A stretch of DNA of 48,891 nt from positions 1 to 48,891 of IMG/VR virus record IMGVR_UViG_3300047994_000094. One strand, 5' to 3'. Position 1 is the first letter of the stretch; the number at the start of each line of letters is the position of its first letter. A model generated the notes under the pieces. It made no database searches. It worked only from the letters and a program-made list of their open reading frames with translations, and was not told where the DNA came from. Below, in pieces: positions 8,093 to 16,783 of the stretch. The DNA comes from a virus. Made by a program: the position numbers and the translations under genes.

Positions 8093-8094
8093 TA
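8082..8094. repeat. dispersed palindrome, one mismatch, CACAAC-G-GTAGTA
   Basis: One mismatch at the last base. It spans the VRR-NUC stop codon (TAG 8090-8092) and lies 5 bp before the SNF2 helicase start; no other ribosome-binding sequence is visible for that gene. Confidence 0.7.
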
Positions 8095-8098
8095 GATA

Positions 8099-9667
8099 AT
8101 GCTCCACGTATCGCAGGATGGTTTGAAAATAATGATGCCGTGGCGCCAGGATGTGGCGTCTGTCATCCCACATGCCCGCGAATTTCAGTTCCAGGGCAAC
8201 CGAATGTTGATGGTGCCGAACGGCCAGACGGAAGCTCGCGTGTGCCGCAACCTGGGCGTGCCGGTGCCGGCGCCGATTTTGACGCGCTATGACTGGCGCG
8301 GCTCCAAGCCGTGGGACATCCAGCGCACCACGGCGGCCATGCTCACCGAGCAATCGCGTGCCTACGTGCTCAATACGATGGGCACGGGCAAGACGCGCTC
8401 CGTGCTCTACGCCATCGACTACCTGATGCTCTCGGGCGCCGTCACCGGGCCGGCGCTGGTCACGGCGCCGCTGTCCACCCTGACGCCTGTGTGGGAGGCC
8501 GAGGCGTTCCGCGTGCTGCCCCAGCGCCGCGTGCGGGTGCTCCACGGCACCCGCGAGAAGCGGCTCAAGCTGCTGCGCGAGAAAGCCGACATCTACGTGA
8601 TCAACCACCACGGGCTCATGCTCTTGAAGAAGGAGCTTATCTGCAAGGGCTTCTCGATTTTCTGCATCGATGAGCTGGCGGTGCTGCGCAACAAGCAGAC
8701 CGACCTGTGGCGCGCGGCCTTCGCCATCGAGCAATCCCCCAGCGTCGCGAAAGGGTATGCGTGGGGCCTGACCGGTTCGCCGACGCCCCACTCGCCGACC
8801 GACGCCTGGGCGCAGATCAAGCTGCTGACGCCGAGCAACACCACGCGCACGTTCGGCCAATTCAGCGACCAGACGATGCGGCGCATCACGCAGTTCAAGT
8901 TCGAGGCGCGCGAAGACGCCAACGCCGTTGTGCACCGCGCCATGCAGCCGGCCGTCCGGTTCACGATCCAGGATGTGATGGAGTTGCCGCCGACCGTCTA
9001 TCTGGACAAGATCATCAAACTCGAACCGCAGGCATTGAGCGCCTACAAGATGCTGTTCGGCAAGGCGCGCATGAACACCGGCGATGGCAGGTCCATCACC
9101 GCGGTCAACGAGGGCGTGCTGCACAACAAGCTGCTCCAGGTCGCGTGCGGCTACATCTACACGGACACCAGCACAATCTACGAGCTACCGCACCAGTCGC
9201 GCCTGGATGCGCTGCTGGAAACCGTCGAGGAAGCCGACGGAAAATTCATCGTATTCTGCCCCTACACACATGCGTTGAACGGGGTCGCGGGTTTTCTGCG
9301 CGGTAAGAATTACAACATCGCGACGATATCGGGCACCACGTCGCGCGGCCAGCGTGACCGAACCTTCACGTCGTTTCAGGACGATCCCGTCGCGATCCAG
9401 GGCATCGTCGCGCACCCCGGCACGATGGCGCACGGGCTCACGCTCACTGCGGCCGACACGATCATATGGTATGGTCCCATACAATCCCTGGAAACTTACG
9501 ACCAGGCGAACCATCGCATCATCCGCCCCAGCCAGACCAAGAAAACTCGCATCGTGCATCTGTTCGGCACGGGCGTGGAGCGTGTTACCTACGCCCGTCT
9601 CAAGGCACGCGCGAAAATGCAAGGCGCGCTCCTGGACTTGTTTCACAAACAGGATATAGAGTTCTGA
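8099..9667 (+). CDS. SNF2/DEAD-type superfamily 2 helicase
   Basis: A 522-residue SF2 DNA helicase or translocase. Visible motifs are Walker A MGTGKT near residue 97, TAPLSTL (motif Ia), the Walker B box DELA at D191, TGSPTP (motif III), the C-terminal GLTLTAADT (motif V) and QANHRIIR (motif VI). The pairing with VRR-NUC and Cas4-like nucleases is typical of phage replication clusters. The start ATG at 8099 lacks a canonical Shine-Dalgarno; a degenerate palindrome sits there instead. Confidence 0.92.
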   Translation: MLHVSQDGLKIMMPWRQDVASVIPHAREFQFQGNRMLMVPNGQTEARVCRNLGVPVPAPILTRYDWRGSKPWDIQRTTAAMLTEQSRAYVLNTMGTGKTRSVLYAIDYLMLSGAVTGPALVTAPLSTLTPVWEAEAFRVLPQRRVRVLHGTREKRLKLLREKADIYVINHHGLMLLKKELICKGFSIFCIDELAVLRNKQTDLWRAAFAIEQSPSVAKGYAWGLTGSPTPHSPTDAWAQIKLLTPSNTTRTFGQFSDQTMRRITQFKFEAREDANAVVHRAMQPAVRFTIQDVMELPPTVYLDKIIKLEPQALSAYKMLFGKARMNTGDGRSITAVNEGVLHNKLLQVACGYIYTDTSTIYELPHQSRLDALLETVEEADGKFIVFCPYTHALNGVAGFLRGKNYNIATISGTTSRGQRDRTFTSFQDDPVAIQGIVAHPGTMAHGLTLTAADTIIWYGPIQSLETYDQANHRIIRPSQTKKTRIVHLFGTGVERVTYARLKARAKMQGALLDLFHKQDIEF

Positions 9668-9740
9668 CGATGGAACCTAAACCCATTCGCGATGGTCCTA
9701 TATAATACCTACGAGCTTCACAACCTGCCAGGAGATACAC

Positions 9741-10208
9741 GTGACAAAGACCGCTACCGTAGTGCCATTTCCGGTGCCTACACCCGCGCCGGACGCATCC
9801 TCGCCGACCGGGCTGCTTTCAGCCGATGTGATGGTGGATAAATATCTCAAACTCCGCGATAAGGTCGCGGAGATCAAAGATCGCCATAAAAAAGAGCTTG
9901 AGCCATTCGCGAAAGTAATGGAGGCTCTGGAAAACATGCTTCTCGATACGCTCAACAAGGCGGGCGTCGAAAGCATGCGCGCGCCGACCGGCACGTTCTT
10001 CAAGGTCAAGCACACGAGCTGCAAGGTCAACGAGTGGTCGAAGACCTTGGAGTTTATCAAGGAGCACGAGTTCTGGGAGCTGCTCGAAGCGCGCGTCTCC
10101 AAGACGGCGGCGCAGGAAATCCTCAAATCTACTGACAAGCCGATCCCCGGCGTGGTGTTTTCCACCTATGCCGAAGTGAACGTCCGCCGGCCCACGGCGA
10201 AGGACTAA
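9741..10208 (+). CDS. conserved-looking phage protein in the replication cluster
   Basis: A 155-residue protein with a Pro-rich N-terminus, a charged helix at about 35-75 (KLRDKVAEIKDRHKKELEPF) and a mixed C-terminal domain. Its position between the SNF2 helicase and the Cys-cluster protein suggests a role in DNA metabolism, but no catalytic motif is visible. The start is GTG at 9741, with CCAGGAG upstream. A near match to the dispersed palindrome (9752-9764, one mismatch) lies in codons 4-8. A TATAAT at 9701-9706 could be a -10 box, but no good -35 is present. Confidence 0.72.
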   Translation: MTKTATVVPFPVPTPAPDASSPTGLLSADVMVDKYLKLRDKVAEIKDRHKKELEPFAKVMEALENMLLDTLNKAGVESMRAPTGTFFKVKHTSCKVNEWSKTLEFIKEHEFWELLEARVSKTAAQEILKSTDKPIPGVVFSTYAEVNVRRPTAKD

Positions 10209-10264
10209 ACCCTTGCCTACAGACTGACCTGTCAACTACTATCTTCGTGAAAGAGGACAACACC

Positions 10265-11479
10265 ATGAACCAGATTGCCCCCCTCCAAGCCGGCGGCGTT
10301 CCGTCGCTGTTCCAGTCCATGGCCAACCTGCCCGACATGGCCGCGGCAGCACGCGCGGGTATTTCCGCCGGCTTTGCCGTCGTCGGCTACAAGGGCCGCA
10401 ACTGGCGCCTGAAATATGCCGGAGAAGACGAGCTGTTGAAGGACGAGCGCGGCGTCCCCTTCGCCACCCTGGACGTGGTGATCGTGGGCATCAGCCCGAA
10501 CATCAGCAAAATCTGGTATGAGAAGCGGTTCGTGGAGGGCGACGATGCGGCGCCCGACTGCTGGAGCGTGGACGGTATCACGCCCGACGTGAGTGCGCCG
10601 AAGCGCCAGGCCAGCGTGTGCGCGCAGTGCCCGCGGGCCGTCTGGGGCTCGCGCATCACCGATGCGGGCAAGAAGGGCAAGGAATGCCAGGACAGCCGCC
10701 GCATCGCGGTCGTGCCACACGGCGATATCGTGAACGAGGGCTACGGCGGCCCGATGCTGCTGCGCATCCCGCCCATGAGCTTGGGCAACCTGGGCGCCTA
10801 CGCGAAGGAGATCAGCCGGTTCGGCGCGCAGCCGTTCATGGTCCGCACGCAGTTGGGCTTCAACTATGACGTGGCCTACCCCGAGATCACCTTTCGCGCC
10901 CTGGGCTGGCTGGATAGCGAGGATGCCGAGGCGGTTATCGAGCAGATGCAGAACCCGCTGGTCGAGCGCATCCTGCACGATGAGGCGCCCGCCACGGCTG
11001 CCGCCAAGCCCACCCAGCCGCCCGGTGCCGACACTAGCGCCTTGTCGGGCGGTCCGCCGACGCACCTGTCTGGCGGCGGCGCGGCGCCCGGCCCCAGCCA
11101 GGCCGACCTGGAACGCGAGAAAGTCGAGGCACAGGCCAAGGCGCAGATAGAGGCTCAGGCCGCAGAGAACGCCCGCCTGATGGCCGAGCTGGAGCGCCAG
11201 AAGGCCGAGCTGGAGGCCAAGCTGGCGCAGGCGCGGGCACCCGCTGCTGCGCCTGCCGCCACGCTCGCCACTACGTCGGGAAAGAAGGCGTCGCCCTTTG
11301 GCGCCAAGACGACGCCGGGCGTCGCCGCGAAAGCGGCACAGACGGCGACGATACCGATCGATCAGCGCCCGGCCGGTCTGCCGGGCCAGAATTTCCTGGA
11401 CGCGCCCGTGTCGAGCCCGGCGGTTGTGAGCCCGGCGCCGACGGACATGGAAGCGGCGATCAACGCGCTGCTGGACTGA
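10265..11479 (+). CDS. Cys-cluster, coiled-coil replication-associated protein (possible ssDNA-binding)
   Basis: A 404-residue protein. The N-terminal 230 residues form a compact domain with conserved-looking cysteines (CAQCPRAVWG and a KECQDSRR downstream), probably metal-binding. The C-terminal part is low-complexity with a long Glu/Gln/Ala coiled coil near residues 275-325. Similar proteins next to phage polymerases are sometimes annotated as single-strand DNA-binding, but I cannot confirm that by motif. ATG 10265 (MNQIAPL) is preferred over GTG 10247 because AAGAGGAC precedes it. A strong terminator follows. Confidence 0.72.
   Translation: MNQIAPLQAGGVPSLFQSMANLPDMAAAARAGISAGFAVVGYKGRNWRLKYAGEDELLKDERGVPFATLDVVIVGISPNISKIWYEKRFVEGDDAAPDCWSVDGITPDVSAPKRQASVCAQCPRAVWGSRITDAGKKGKECQDSRRIAVVPHGDIVNEGYGGPMLLRIPPMSLGNLGAYAKEISRFGAQPFMVRTQLGFNYDVAYPEITFRALGWLDSEDAEAVIEQMQNPLVERILHDEAPATAAAKPTQPPGADTSALSGGPPTHLSGGGAAPGPSQADLEREKVEAQAKAQIEAQAAENARLMAELERQKAELEAKLAQARAPAAAPAATLATTSGKKASPFGAKTTPGVAAKAAQTATIPIDQRPAGLPGQNFLDAPVSSPAVVSPAPTDMEAAINALLD
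11269..11280. repeat. dispersed palindrome CACTAC/GTCGGG, no spacer
   Basis: Exact zero-spacer match inside the Cys-cluster protein gene. Confidence 0.75.
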
Positions 11480-11494
11480 TTTAAGCCACGGCTG

Positions 11495-11525
11495 GGGCGG
11501 GTGCCGAAAGGCTCCCGCCCTTTTT
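11495..11525 (+). terminator. rho-independent terminator
   Basis: GGGCGGG-T-GCC, loop GAAA, GGC-T-CCCGCCC, then TTTTT. The stem is 10 bp with one T-T mismatch and a stable GAAA tetraloop. It splits the plus-strand early block after the Cys-cluster gene, so the primase-helicase block is reached by read-through or from its own promoter. Confidence 0.92.
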
Positions 11526-11547
11526 GCCTCCTGTCGATGGGGTCTTC

Positions 11548-14500
11548 ATGGACACAGCGCAATTCCTTGCCAGAGCAGTTGCCCCCGGAAACTATCTTGC
11601 CATAGCCGTCGATACGAAGGACGGGACTAAATTCGCGTGGAAAACCCGGTTATATCCGCATACGGTTCAAGGCCGCCGCGACGCCGCGAGCTATCTTGCC
11701 TGGTGCGCCGCCGATAAGAAGAAAAACGGTGACGCGAAAACACCTTGGGACGCCTATCACGCGCAGGCGTCCTATACGATGGCCATCGCCGAAAACGATG
11801 CTTACGGCCACACGTATTACAAAGGCTCGCGAAAACCCGACAATCTCCAGGCGCTCAAGTCGTTCTGGATAGACATCGACGTAAAACGCGCAGGTGACAA
11901 GAAAACCGGCGCGACCAGCTATCCGACCCAAGCCGACGCGATCCAGTGGCTCGCCGGGTTCCGTCGCACGATGGGGCTGCCGAAAATCTCGATGCTGGTC
12001 AGTTCGGGCTACGGCTTGCACGCCTACTGGATACTGGAAGACCCGGTGACGCTTGGGGTGTGGGAGCCCTACGGCGCTGCACTACGTAGTGCGCTCATTG
12101 CGCATGGGTTTAGATGCGATCCCGGCATATCGTCCGATGCGATCCGCATCCTGCGGCCACCCGGCACCGTTAATATGAAGTCCGGCACGCCGGCACCCGT
12201 CACGTCGCTCATGTCGGGACCGGACGTGCCCAACACGCTCATGTTCGCCGCACTCCAGCCCTACGTCCAGCTCGCCGCCGCCAAGCCCGCCGCGCAGGCC
12301 GCCCAAGGGCAGGCGCAGGTGGTGGGCGCCACATCGGCGCTCTCGGGCGGCACAGTCAGCCCGATCTTTGCCAACGCCCCCAACATGGCGGCTGCCGCGC
12401 AGGCCAACATGCCAATCAGCCGGCGCGAACGGTCATTCGCGCTCATGGCAGCGCCTGGCGGCTGCGAGCAAATCCGCCTGTCACTCGCGAACCACGGCAA
12501 CGGCGACCAATATCCGCTCTGGTATCTCGGCCACCTGACGGCGGCCTACTTCACCACGGACGGGCACCAGTTCGTGCACCCGATCAGCAACGGCGACCCG
12601 CGCTACACCGCGCAGGCGACCGACGCCGCCGTGGCCCGCATTGCCGCGGAAATGGTCGCGAAGAAGCGCGGTTGGCCGAGCTGCACCCACTTCGAGCGCA
12701 CCCGCCCGGCGACCTGCCTGGCGTGCCCACACCGCGGCCGGATCAGCAGCCCTCTGGACCTCGCCGTGGACAGTGGCGATCTGCCCGACGGCTACCGGCG
12801 GGCTAAGGGCGCGATCGAGACCTGGGTCGAGACCAAAGACGGCGGCTACTGGACCAAAATCATCCTCGGCGATATCTATGCGCCCGTGCTGGATGAAAAT
12901 TATTTCAGTGGCTTTACGTTGCTGTTCAAACACGAATTTAGTGGTAGTGTGCATGACATCGCCATTCCTGCGGATAGTCTGAGCACCGACACGTCCGCGA
13001 TCTTCAAGCTGTTCCAACGCCAGAAAATGATCCTCCATCCAGGCACTGAGTTGCGCGTGAGGGCCTTCATCTTGGATTACATCACACTGCTTCGGACCAA
13101 ACGCGCGCAGCGCACCGAGAACATCCATGCGTTCGGCTGGGCGACCGACGGCCCAAAAACCATAGGCTTCGCGCACGCGGGCACGCTCTACCGCGCCGAT
13201 GGAAGCGTCGAGGCGGCACCAGGCGGCGACCGGGTGATCCTCTCGATGCACGAGGCGCAGGGCGACTTGCGGGAATGGCAGAAGGCCGCGGCGTTTGTCA
13301 TGGCCGGCCGGGTGGACATGCAGGTCATCGTGGCGTCGGCTTTCGCGGCACCGCTCGTGCGCCTGGCCGGCCAGAAAGGCTTGCTGGTGTCCGCGTGGTC
13401 GAAAGACAGTGGTGTTGGCAAAACATCGGCGCTGACCGTGGCGCAGACGGTATGGGGTGCGCCTGGCGTGGGAATGTCGCTGACCGACACGCATAATTCT
13501 GTCAGCCATAAGATCGGGCAGACACGCAACCTGCCCGCGTTCTGGGATGAAATGCGCGTCAGCGGTTCCGAAGATGACAAGGCGCGCATGGTGAATTTCG
13601 TGTTCAACTTGAACCAGGGTAAGGAACGCGCCCGCCTGACGCGCGACGCGACGTTGCAGCCAATCCACGAGTGGGAAACGCTTCTATGCGCAGCGGCGAA
13701 CGCGCCCCTCATGGACGTGGTAGTCGCTAACTCGCAGAACACCGACGCGGGTGCGCAGCGTGTGTTCGAGTTCGCGATTACACGTCCAAAGATGCCGCAG
13801 AGTTCCAAGGCTTCCTCAACGATCAAGCTCGCGACACAGCATTTTGGACGGGCCGGGCACATCTATGCAGCGTGGCTGGGCACGAACCACGCCAAGGCCG
13901 AAGCCATGGTCGAGCTACTCACCGATCAGTTCATCACCCAGACGCAAGCCGAACAAGGCGAACGCCTGCACACGGCGGCGATGGCGACGCTGCTGGCCGG
14001 CGCGATTGTCGCGAACAGGCTGGGCATCGTGCAGTTCGATATCCCCGCGCTGCGCACCTTCCTGGTGCAGACGTTCTTTTCCCTACGGTCGGCGCGGTCC
14101 AACGGCAACACGCTGGCCACGGGCAAGGGCTACGATCTACAAGAGCTGCTCGCGCAATTCTGGGCTGACAACTGGCGCAACCGCATCGTGACGGATCAGC
14201 TCGCCTGGGGCCGCGGCAGCGTCAATGTGGTGCTGGTGGCGCAGAACCCGTCGAGCATCGATATGCAGGTCGGCCAGAGCGACAAGATGATGCGGATCGG
14301 CAAGGCCAAATTCATGGAGTTCATCGGCCGCAAAAGGCTCTCCACGTCCGATGTGCTCGCTGAAATGTCGGCGCGATGGGGCGCCACGATTGCGCGGCGC
14401 ACGATCGGCGGCGGCACGCCCTACGGCGCTGGCGGCGCGATCTGGTGCATCGAGATACCGCTCATCGCGCCGGAGCTGCAAAGCTACCTGCAAGGCGCTC

Positions 14501-14607
14501 CCACGCCGCCGGCGGCGTCCACCCAGACCACGCGCGCCGCAGCACTCCAGGCACCCGCGCCGGCTGCCGTGGCGGCAATGCAGAACCAGCCAGGAGCAAC
14601 ACCATGA
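11548..14607 (+). CDS. primase-helicase (AEP-like primase plus DUF927-like helicase)
   Basis: A 1019-residue protein. The N-terminal third looks like an archaeo-eukaryotic-type primase: the DxD pair in FWIDIDVKR (D109, D111), SGYGLHAYW with its basic His, and DAIRILRPPGT. A Cys cluster (CTHFERTRPATCLACPH) follows near residue 380. The C-terminal half resembles DUF927 helicases: Walker A SGVGKT near residue 622 and Walker B-like FWDEM about 45 residues later. It should prime and unwind DNA for the family A polymerase. ATG 11548 is preferred over TTG 11524, which lies in the terminator tail. Confidence 0.9.
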   Translation: MDTAQFLARAVAPGNYLAIAVDTKDGTKFAWKTRLYPHTVQGRRDAASYLAWCAADKKKNGDAKTPWDAYHAQASYTMAIAENDAYGHTYYKGSRKPDNLQALKSFWIDIDVKRAGDKKTGATSYPTQADAIQWLAGFRRTMGLPKISMLVSSGYGLHAYWILEDPVTLGVWEPYGAALRSALIAHGFRCDPGISSDAIRILRPPGTVNMKSGTPAPVTSLMSGPDVPNTLMFAALQPYVQLAAAKPAAQAAQGQAQVVGATSALSGGTVSPIFANAPNMAAAAQANMPISRRERSFALMAAPGGCEQIRLSLANHGNGDQYPLWYLGHLTAAYFTTDGHQFVHPISNGDPRYTAQATDAAVARIAAEMVAKKRGWPSCTHFERTRPATCLACPHRGRISSPLDLAVDSGDLPDGYRRAKGAIETWVETKDGGYWTKIILGDIYAPVLDENYFSGFTLLFKHEFSGSVHDIAIPADSLSTDTSAIFKLFQRQKMILHPGTELRVRAFILDYITLLRTKRAQRTENIHAFGWATDGPKTIGFAHAGTLYRADGSVEAAPGGDRVILSMHEAQGDLREWQKAAAFVMAGRVDMQVIVASAFAAPLVRLAGQKGLLVSAWSKDSGVGKTSALTVAQTVWGAPGVGMSLTDTHNSVSHKIGQTRNLPAFWDEMRVSGSEDDKARMVNFVFNLNQGKERARLTRDATLQPIHEWETLLCAAANAPLMDVVVANSQNTDAGAQRVFEFAITRPKMPQSSKASSTIKLATQHFGRAGHIYAAWLGTNHAKAEAMVELLTDQFITQTQAEQGERLHTAAMATLLAGAIVANRLGIVQFDIPALRTFLVQTFFSLRSARSNGNTLATGKGYDLQELLAQFWADNWRNRIVTDQLAWGRGSVNVVLVAQNPSSIDMQVGQSDKMMRIGKAKFMEFIGRKRLSTSDVLAEMSARWGATIARRTIGGGTPYGAGGAIWCIEIPLIAPELQSYLQGAPTPPAASTQTTRAAALQAPAPAAVAAMQNQPGATP
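12080..12091. repeat. dispersed palindrome CACTAC/GTAGTG, no spacer
   Basis: Perfect 12-bp palindrome, extended to 14 bp by flanking G and C (12079-12092), inside the primase-helicase gene. Confidence 0.8.
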
Positions 14608-14795
14608 GCGAGGAAATCATCCTGGCGGCAGGAGACGACGGCAGCATCTGGGGTTTTATCGAGGAAGGTGCGTTTGTCTCGCTCCCCAAACGCCCTATGG
14701 TTCTGGCGAACATGGGTCCGCCGCCGTTCGACGTGACCCTACCGTCGGGAGAAGTTCGCCATATTATTTTGGAGCCGTGCCATGATCAACCTTGA
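14604..14795 (+). CDS. small hypothetical protein
   Basis: A 63-residue protein starting in an ATGA overlap with the primase-helicase stop; CCAGGAG lies 7-13 bp upstream. It also overlaps the endolysin start by 14 bp, so the three genes are tightly coupled. An exact dispersed-palindrome site lies near its 3' end. No family recognised. Confidence 0.7.
   Translation: MSEEIILAAGDDGSIWGFIEEGAFVSLPKRPMVLANMGPPPFDVTLPSGEVRHIILEPCHDQP
14737..14749. repeat. dispersed palindrome CCCTAC-C-GTCGGG
   Basis: Exact match in the small gene at 14604-14795, read as ACC CTA CCG TCG GGA. It lies 33 bp before the endolysin start. Confidence 0.8.
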
Positions 14796-15216
14796 ACCCG
14801 GCCCGATGGACATGCAGGAAGTCGCAGCGCGCACGGCCTGGGGTGAGGCGCGCTCCGGCGGTGCGGACGCGATGCACGCGGTTCTCAACACCGGCGGCAA
14901 CCGCCTCAAACATCCGTCGTGGATGGGTAAAGACCTGCGCAGCATCTTTCTGATGCACGCTCAGTATTCTACATGGATCAAAGACATATGCACGGGCTCG
15001 AATTATCTGGCGATGATGCGCGTGGATGTGACCGATCCGTTATTCCATATCGCGATGGAGTTGGCAGGATGGTTGGTCGATGGCTCGCTGCCCGATATCA
15101 CCGATGGCGCGGACAGTTATTACGCCGCCGGGACGCCGGTGCCGACTTGGGCGGCGAAGGCGAATTTCACGAAGCAGGTTGGACCACATTTGTTTTTCAG
15201 GACGGTGCGGTCATGA
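14782..15216 (+). CDS. SleB-type cell wall hydrolase (endolysin)
   Basis: A 144-residue protein of the Hydrolase_2/SleB family. ARTAWGEARSGG holds the likely catalytic Glu (E22). AVLNTGGNR and the C-terminal SYYAAGTPVPTWA-type stretch are characteristic. No signal peptide is visible, so it should need the holin encoded at 47125-47619 on the other strand. It probably degrades peptidoglycan at lysis. The stop overlaps the next start as ATGA. Confidence 0.88.
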   Translation: MINLEPGPMDMQEVAARTAWGEARSGGADAMHAVLNTGGNRLKHPSWMGKDLRSIFLMHAQYSTWIKDICTGSNYLAMMRVDVTDPLFHIAMELAGWLVDGSLPDITDGADSYYAAGTPVPTWAAKANFTKQVGPHLFFRTVRS

Positions 15217-15545
15217 ACGATCCGAAAGAGCTGGAGCCCAGCATCCGCACCTTGTCTGTGCATTTTGCTTTCGCCGTGATGTGCGCCATGGGTGGCATCG
15301 TCACGGGTGAAAGCCCGGTCAGCGCGCGCGACCGTGGCATGAAGATCATGGTGTCTATCCTTGGTCTATGCACTATCTACAAAAACCAATGCGACAAAAA
15401 CCCGTTCGCGATAGTGCACCATGCGATCGCGGATAACACCGCGGAAAGCACTGCGGATTACTGCGTCGCGATGCTGCTGGATTGCTGGGTGGAAGACTGC
15501 ACCGCGCTGCCCAAGGAAATGCTTGAGCCCCATGACGGCGCCTGA
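15213..15545 (+). CDS. hypothetical protein
   Basis: A 110-residue, mostly helical protein with several cysteines. It is coupled to the endolysin through ATGA. A hydrophobic stretch (VHFAFAVMCAMGGIV, about residues 16-30) could enter a membrane, but the rest is soluble-like. No family recognised. Confidence 0.65.
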   Translation: MNDPKELEPSIRTLSVHFAFAVMCAMGGIVTGESPVSARDRGMKIMVSILGLCTIYKNQCDKNPFAIVHHAIADNTAESTADYCVAMLLDCWVEDCTALPKEMLEPHDGA

Positions 15546-15885
15546 TGAAAAAACATTTCAGGTTCGTATAAGCAAGGTCCGCTTCAAAGACGGGTCGAGC
15601 GACCTTGTGATGCTCCCGAACCGAGAAGTGATGGATGAAGACGCGGACACGCGCGGGTTCATCTGGACGCTGGTGTGGCTGTTGCAGCATGCGCGCGCCG
15701 GCCGCGTGCTGGCCTACGGCGGGGGCGCGATCGTTAAGATCGATGACCGCTATAAGGAAATCGAGTTTGGCCAGTGCGAGTATCCCGGCGACCGGCTGGA
15801 GCTGGTGGGCTTGCTTGAAGCGGCGAAGCTGCGTATATTGCGCGAAGCAGTGGCCGCGGCCGGCGTGCCGATGCCTCTCGCCTAA
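15532..15885 (+). CDS. hypothetical protein
   Basis: A 117-residue mixed alpha/beta protein and the last gene of the rightward block. The start at 15532 (MTAPDEK) overlaps the preceding gene by 14 bp; AAGGA lies about 13 bp upstream. No known domain seen. Confidence 0.65.
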   Translation: MTAPDEKTFQVRISKVRFKDGSSDLVMLPNREVMDEDADTRGFIWTLVWLLQHARAGRVLAYGGGAIVKIDDRYKEIEFGQCEYPGDRLELVGLLEAAKLRILREAVAAAGVPMPLA

Positions 15886-16072
15886 CGCCGCCCACATCGA
15901 GTCATAATATAGCCAACGCCGCCTTCCGTCAGAGTCGTAGAAGGTAGATTATGCCAATTCAAATCCCCGCCGGGGGATAACATGGGGTCCCGCCCGCATC
16001 GCGCGGCGACGGGATACGGAAGCCGGGCCAAACGTCAGGGCGTAGGGCGTGACAGGAGGGAGAGACCCCACA
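15886..16072. other. convergent intergenic region with possible structured RNA
   Basis: The 187-bp gap between the rightward and leftward blocks holds no convincing gene. A small hairpin CCCC-GCC-GGGG lies at about 15965-15975 and a GC-rich inverted repeat follows near 15988-16015, but there is no T-tract on either strand. AGGAGGGAG near 16053 is not followed by a start codon. It is a natural place for a bidirectional terminator, but the sequence does not show a classical one. Confidence 0.4.
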
Positions 16073-16528
16073 TTACCCCTTCGCCCGCCTGACCTGCGCC
16101 CGCAACGGCGACGTGACGTGCAGCCGGCCCGCCGTGGTGACGTGCTTGCCGATCACCTTCTCGGCCTGCTTGTGGGTCTGCGGCGACGTGACCGCCTCGC
16201 TGACCACGTTGCCATGTTTGTCCAGCGCCTGCACCACGAGCGCCTTCTTCGGCGCTTTCAGTGCGCTATCCTTCGACGGTATGCCCAGCAGCTTGCCCAC
16301 GCCGGCATCGGTCGTGCCCTTGGCAAAACTCTTGGCCTTGGCAGCGTTTGTCGTCACCAGGCTACCCTCGGGCCGGGTCAAGGTCACACCTGGCCGCTTC
16401 GCCGGCAGCGGCGTCCCGCGGGCGACGAACGCCGCATCCTTGGGGTGCTTTTTATCGGCGACGGCATCGAGCTGCGCGGCCACATCGCGCGCTGGCTCGC
16501 GCGTGGTCGGTCTGACCGGAGCTTTCAT
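16073..16528 (-). CDS. hypothetical protein
   Basis: A 151-residue basic, Ala/Lys-rich protein, the last gene of the leftward virion block. It overlaps the HNH gene by 4 bp. The C-terminal half could be a small beta fold. No family recognised. Confidence 0.65.
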   Translation of the reverse strand: MKAPVRPTTREPARDVAAQLDAVADKKHPKDAAFVARGTPLPAKRPGVTLTRPEGSLVTTNAAKAKSFAKGTTDAGVGKLLGIPSKDSALKAPKKALVVQALDKHGNVVSEAVTSPQTHKQAEKVIGKHVTTAGRLHVTSPLRAQVRRAKG

Positions 16529-16779
16529 CGGTCATACTTCTTGCGGTTCGCGGTCTGACTAACGACGCGGGTGTTGCCCTTGCCGTTCCCGCCGCCCTTG
16601 GACAAGGGCGTCTTATGGTCCACTTCGCGTGGATCATCCTGACCGTTTAAGCGGCCATCCTTCACCGCCTCGGCCCGCGCCTTCTGGCGCACGGCGCGCT
16701 TGGCCTTGGCCTCCGGCGTGCGTTCACGCGCGAGATAGTAGGCCCGGTTCTTTTCGTAGTCCTTCGGATCGACAGGCAT
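16525..16779 (-). CDS. HNH endonuclease-like protein
   Basis: An 84-residue protein. After a charged helical N-terminus, the C-terminal half shows an HNH core: VDHKTPLSKGG (D54, H55), N69 and N78. This matches small phage HNH proteins, which may nick DNA near terminase or act as homing-type nucleases. Its position far from the terminase, at the end of the virion operon, is unusual. It is coupled to the downstream gene by a 4-bp overlap. Confidence 0.82.
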   Translation of the reverse strand: MPVDPKDYEKNRAYYLARERTPEAKAKRAVRQKARAEAVKDGRLNGQDDPREVDHKTPLSKGGGNGKGNTRVVSQTANRKKYDR

Positions 16780-16783
16780 CAGA

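Noticed and set aside
8042-9124. A 360-residue minus-strand ORF opposite the SNF2 helicase
   Set aside because: It is a shadow of the helicase gene, is rich in Arg/His/Gly as expected from GC-rich antisense, and shows no ribosome-binding site or motif.
9662-9706. A strong sigma70 promoter before the gene at 9741
   Set aside because: TATAAT is present at 9701-9706 but no acceptable -35 box lies 16-18 bp upstream.
12481-13668. A 395-residue minus-strand ORF opposite the primase-helicase
   Set aside because: Antisense shadow with no recognisable domain, overlapping a well-supported enzyme.
15900-15985. A tRNA gene suggested by TTCAAATCC
   Set aside because: The flanking bases do not form a T-arm stem and no cloverleaf can be drawn on either strand.
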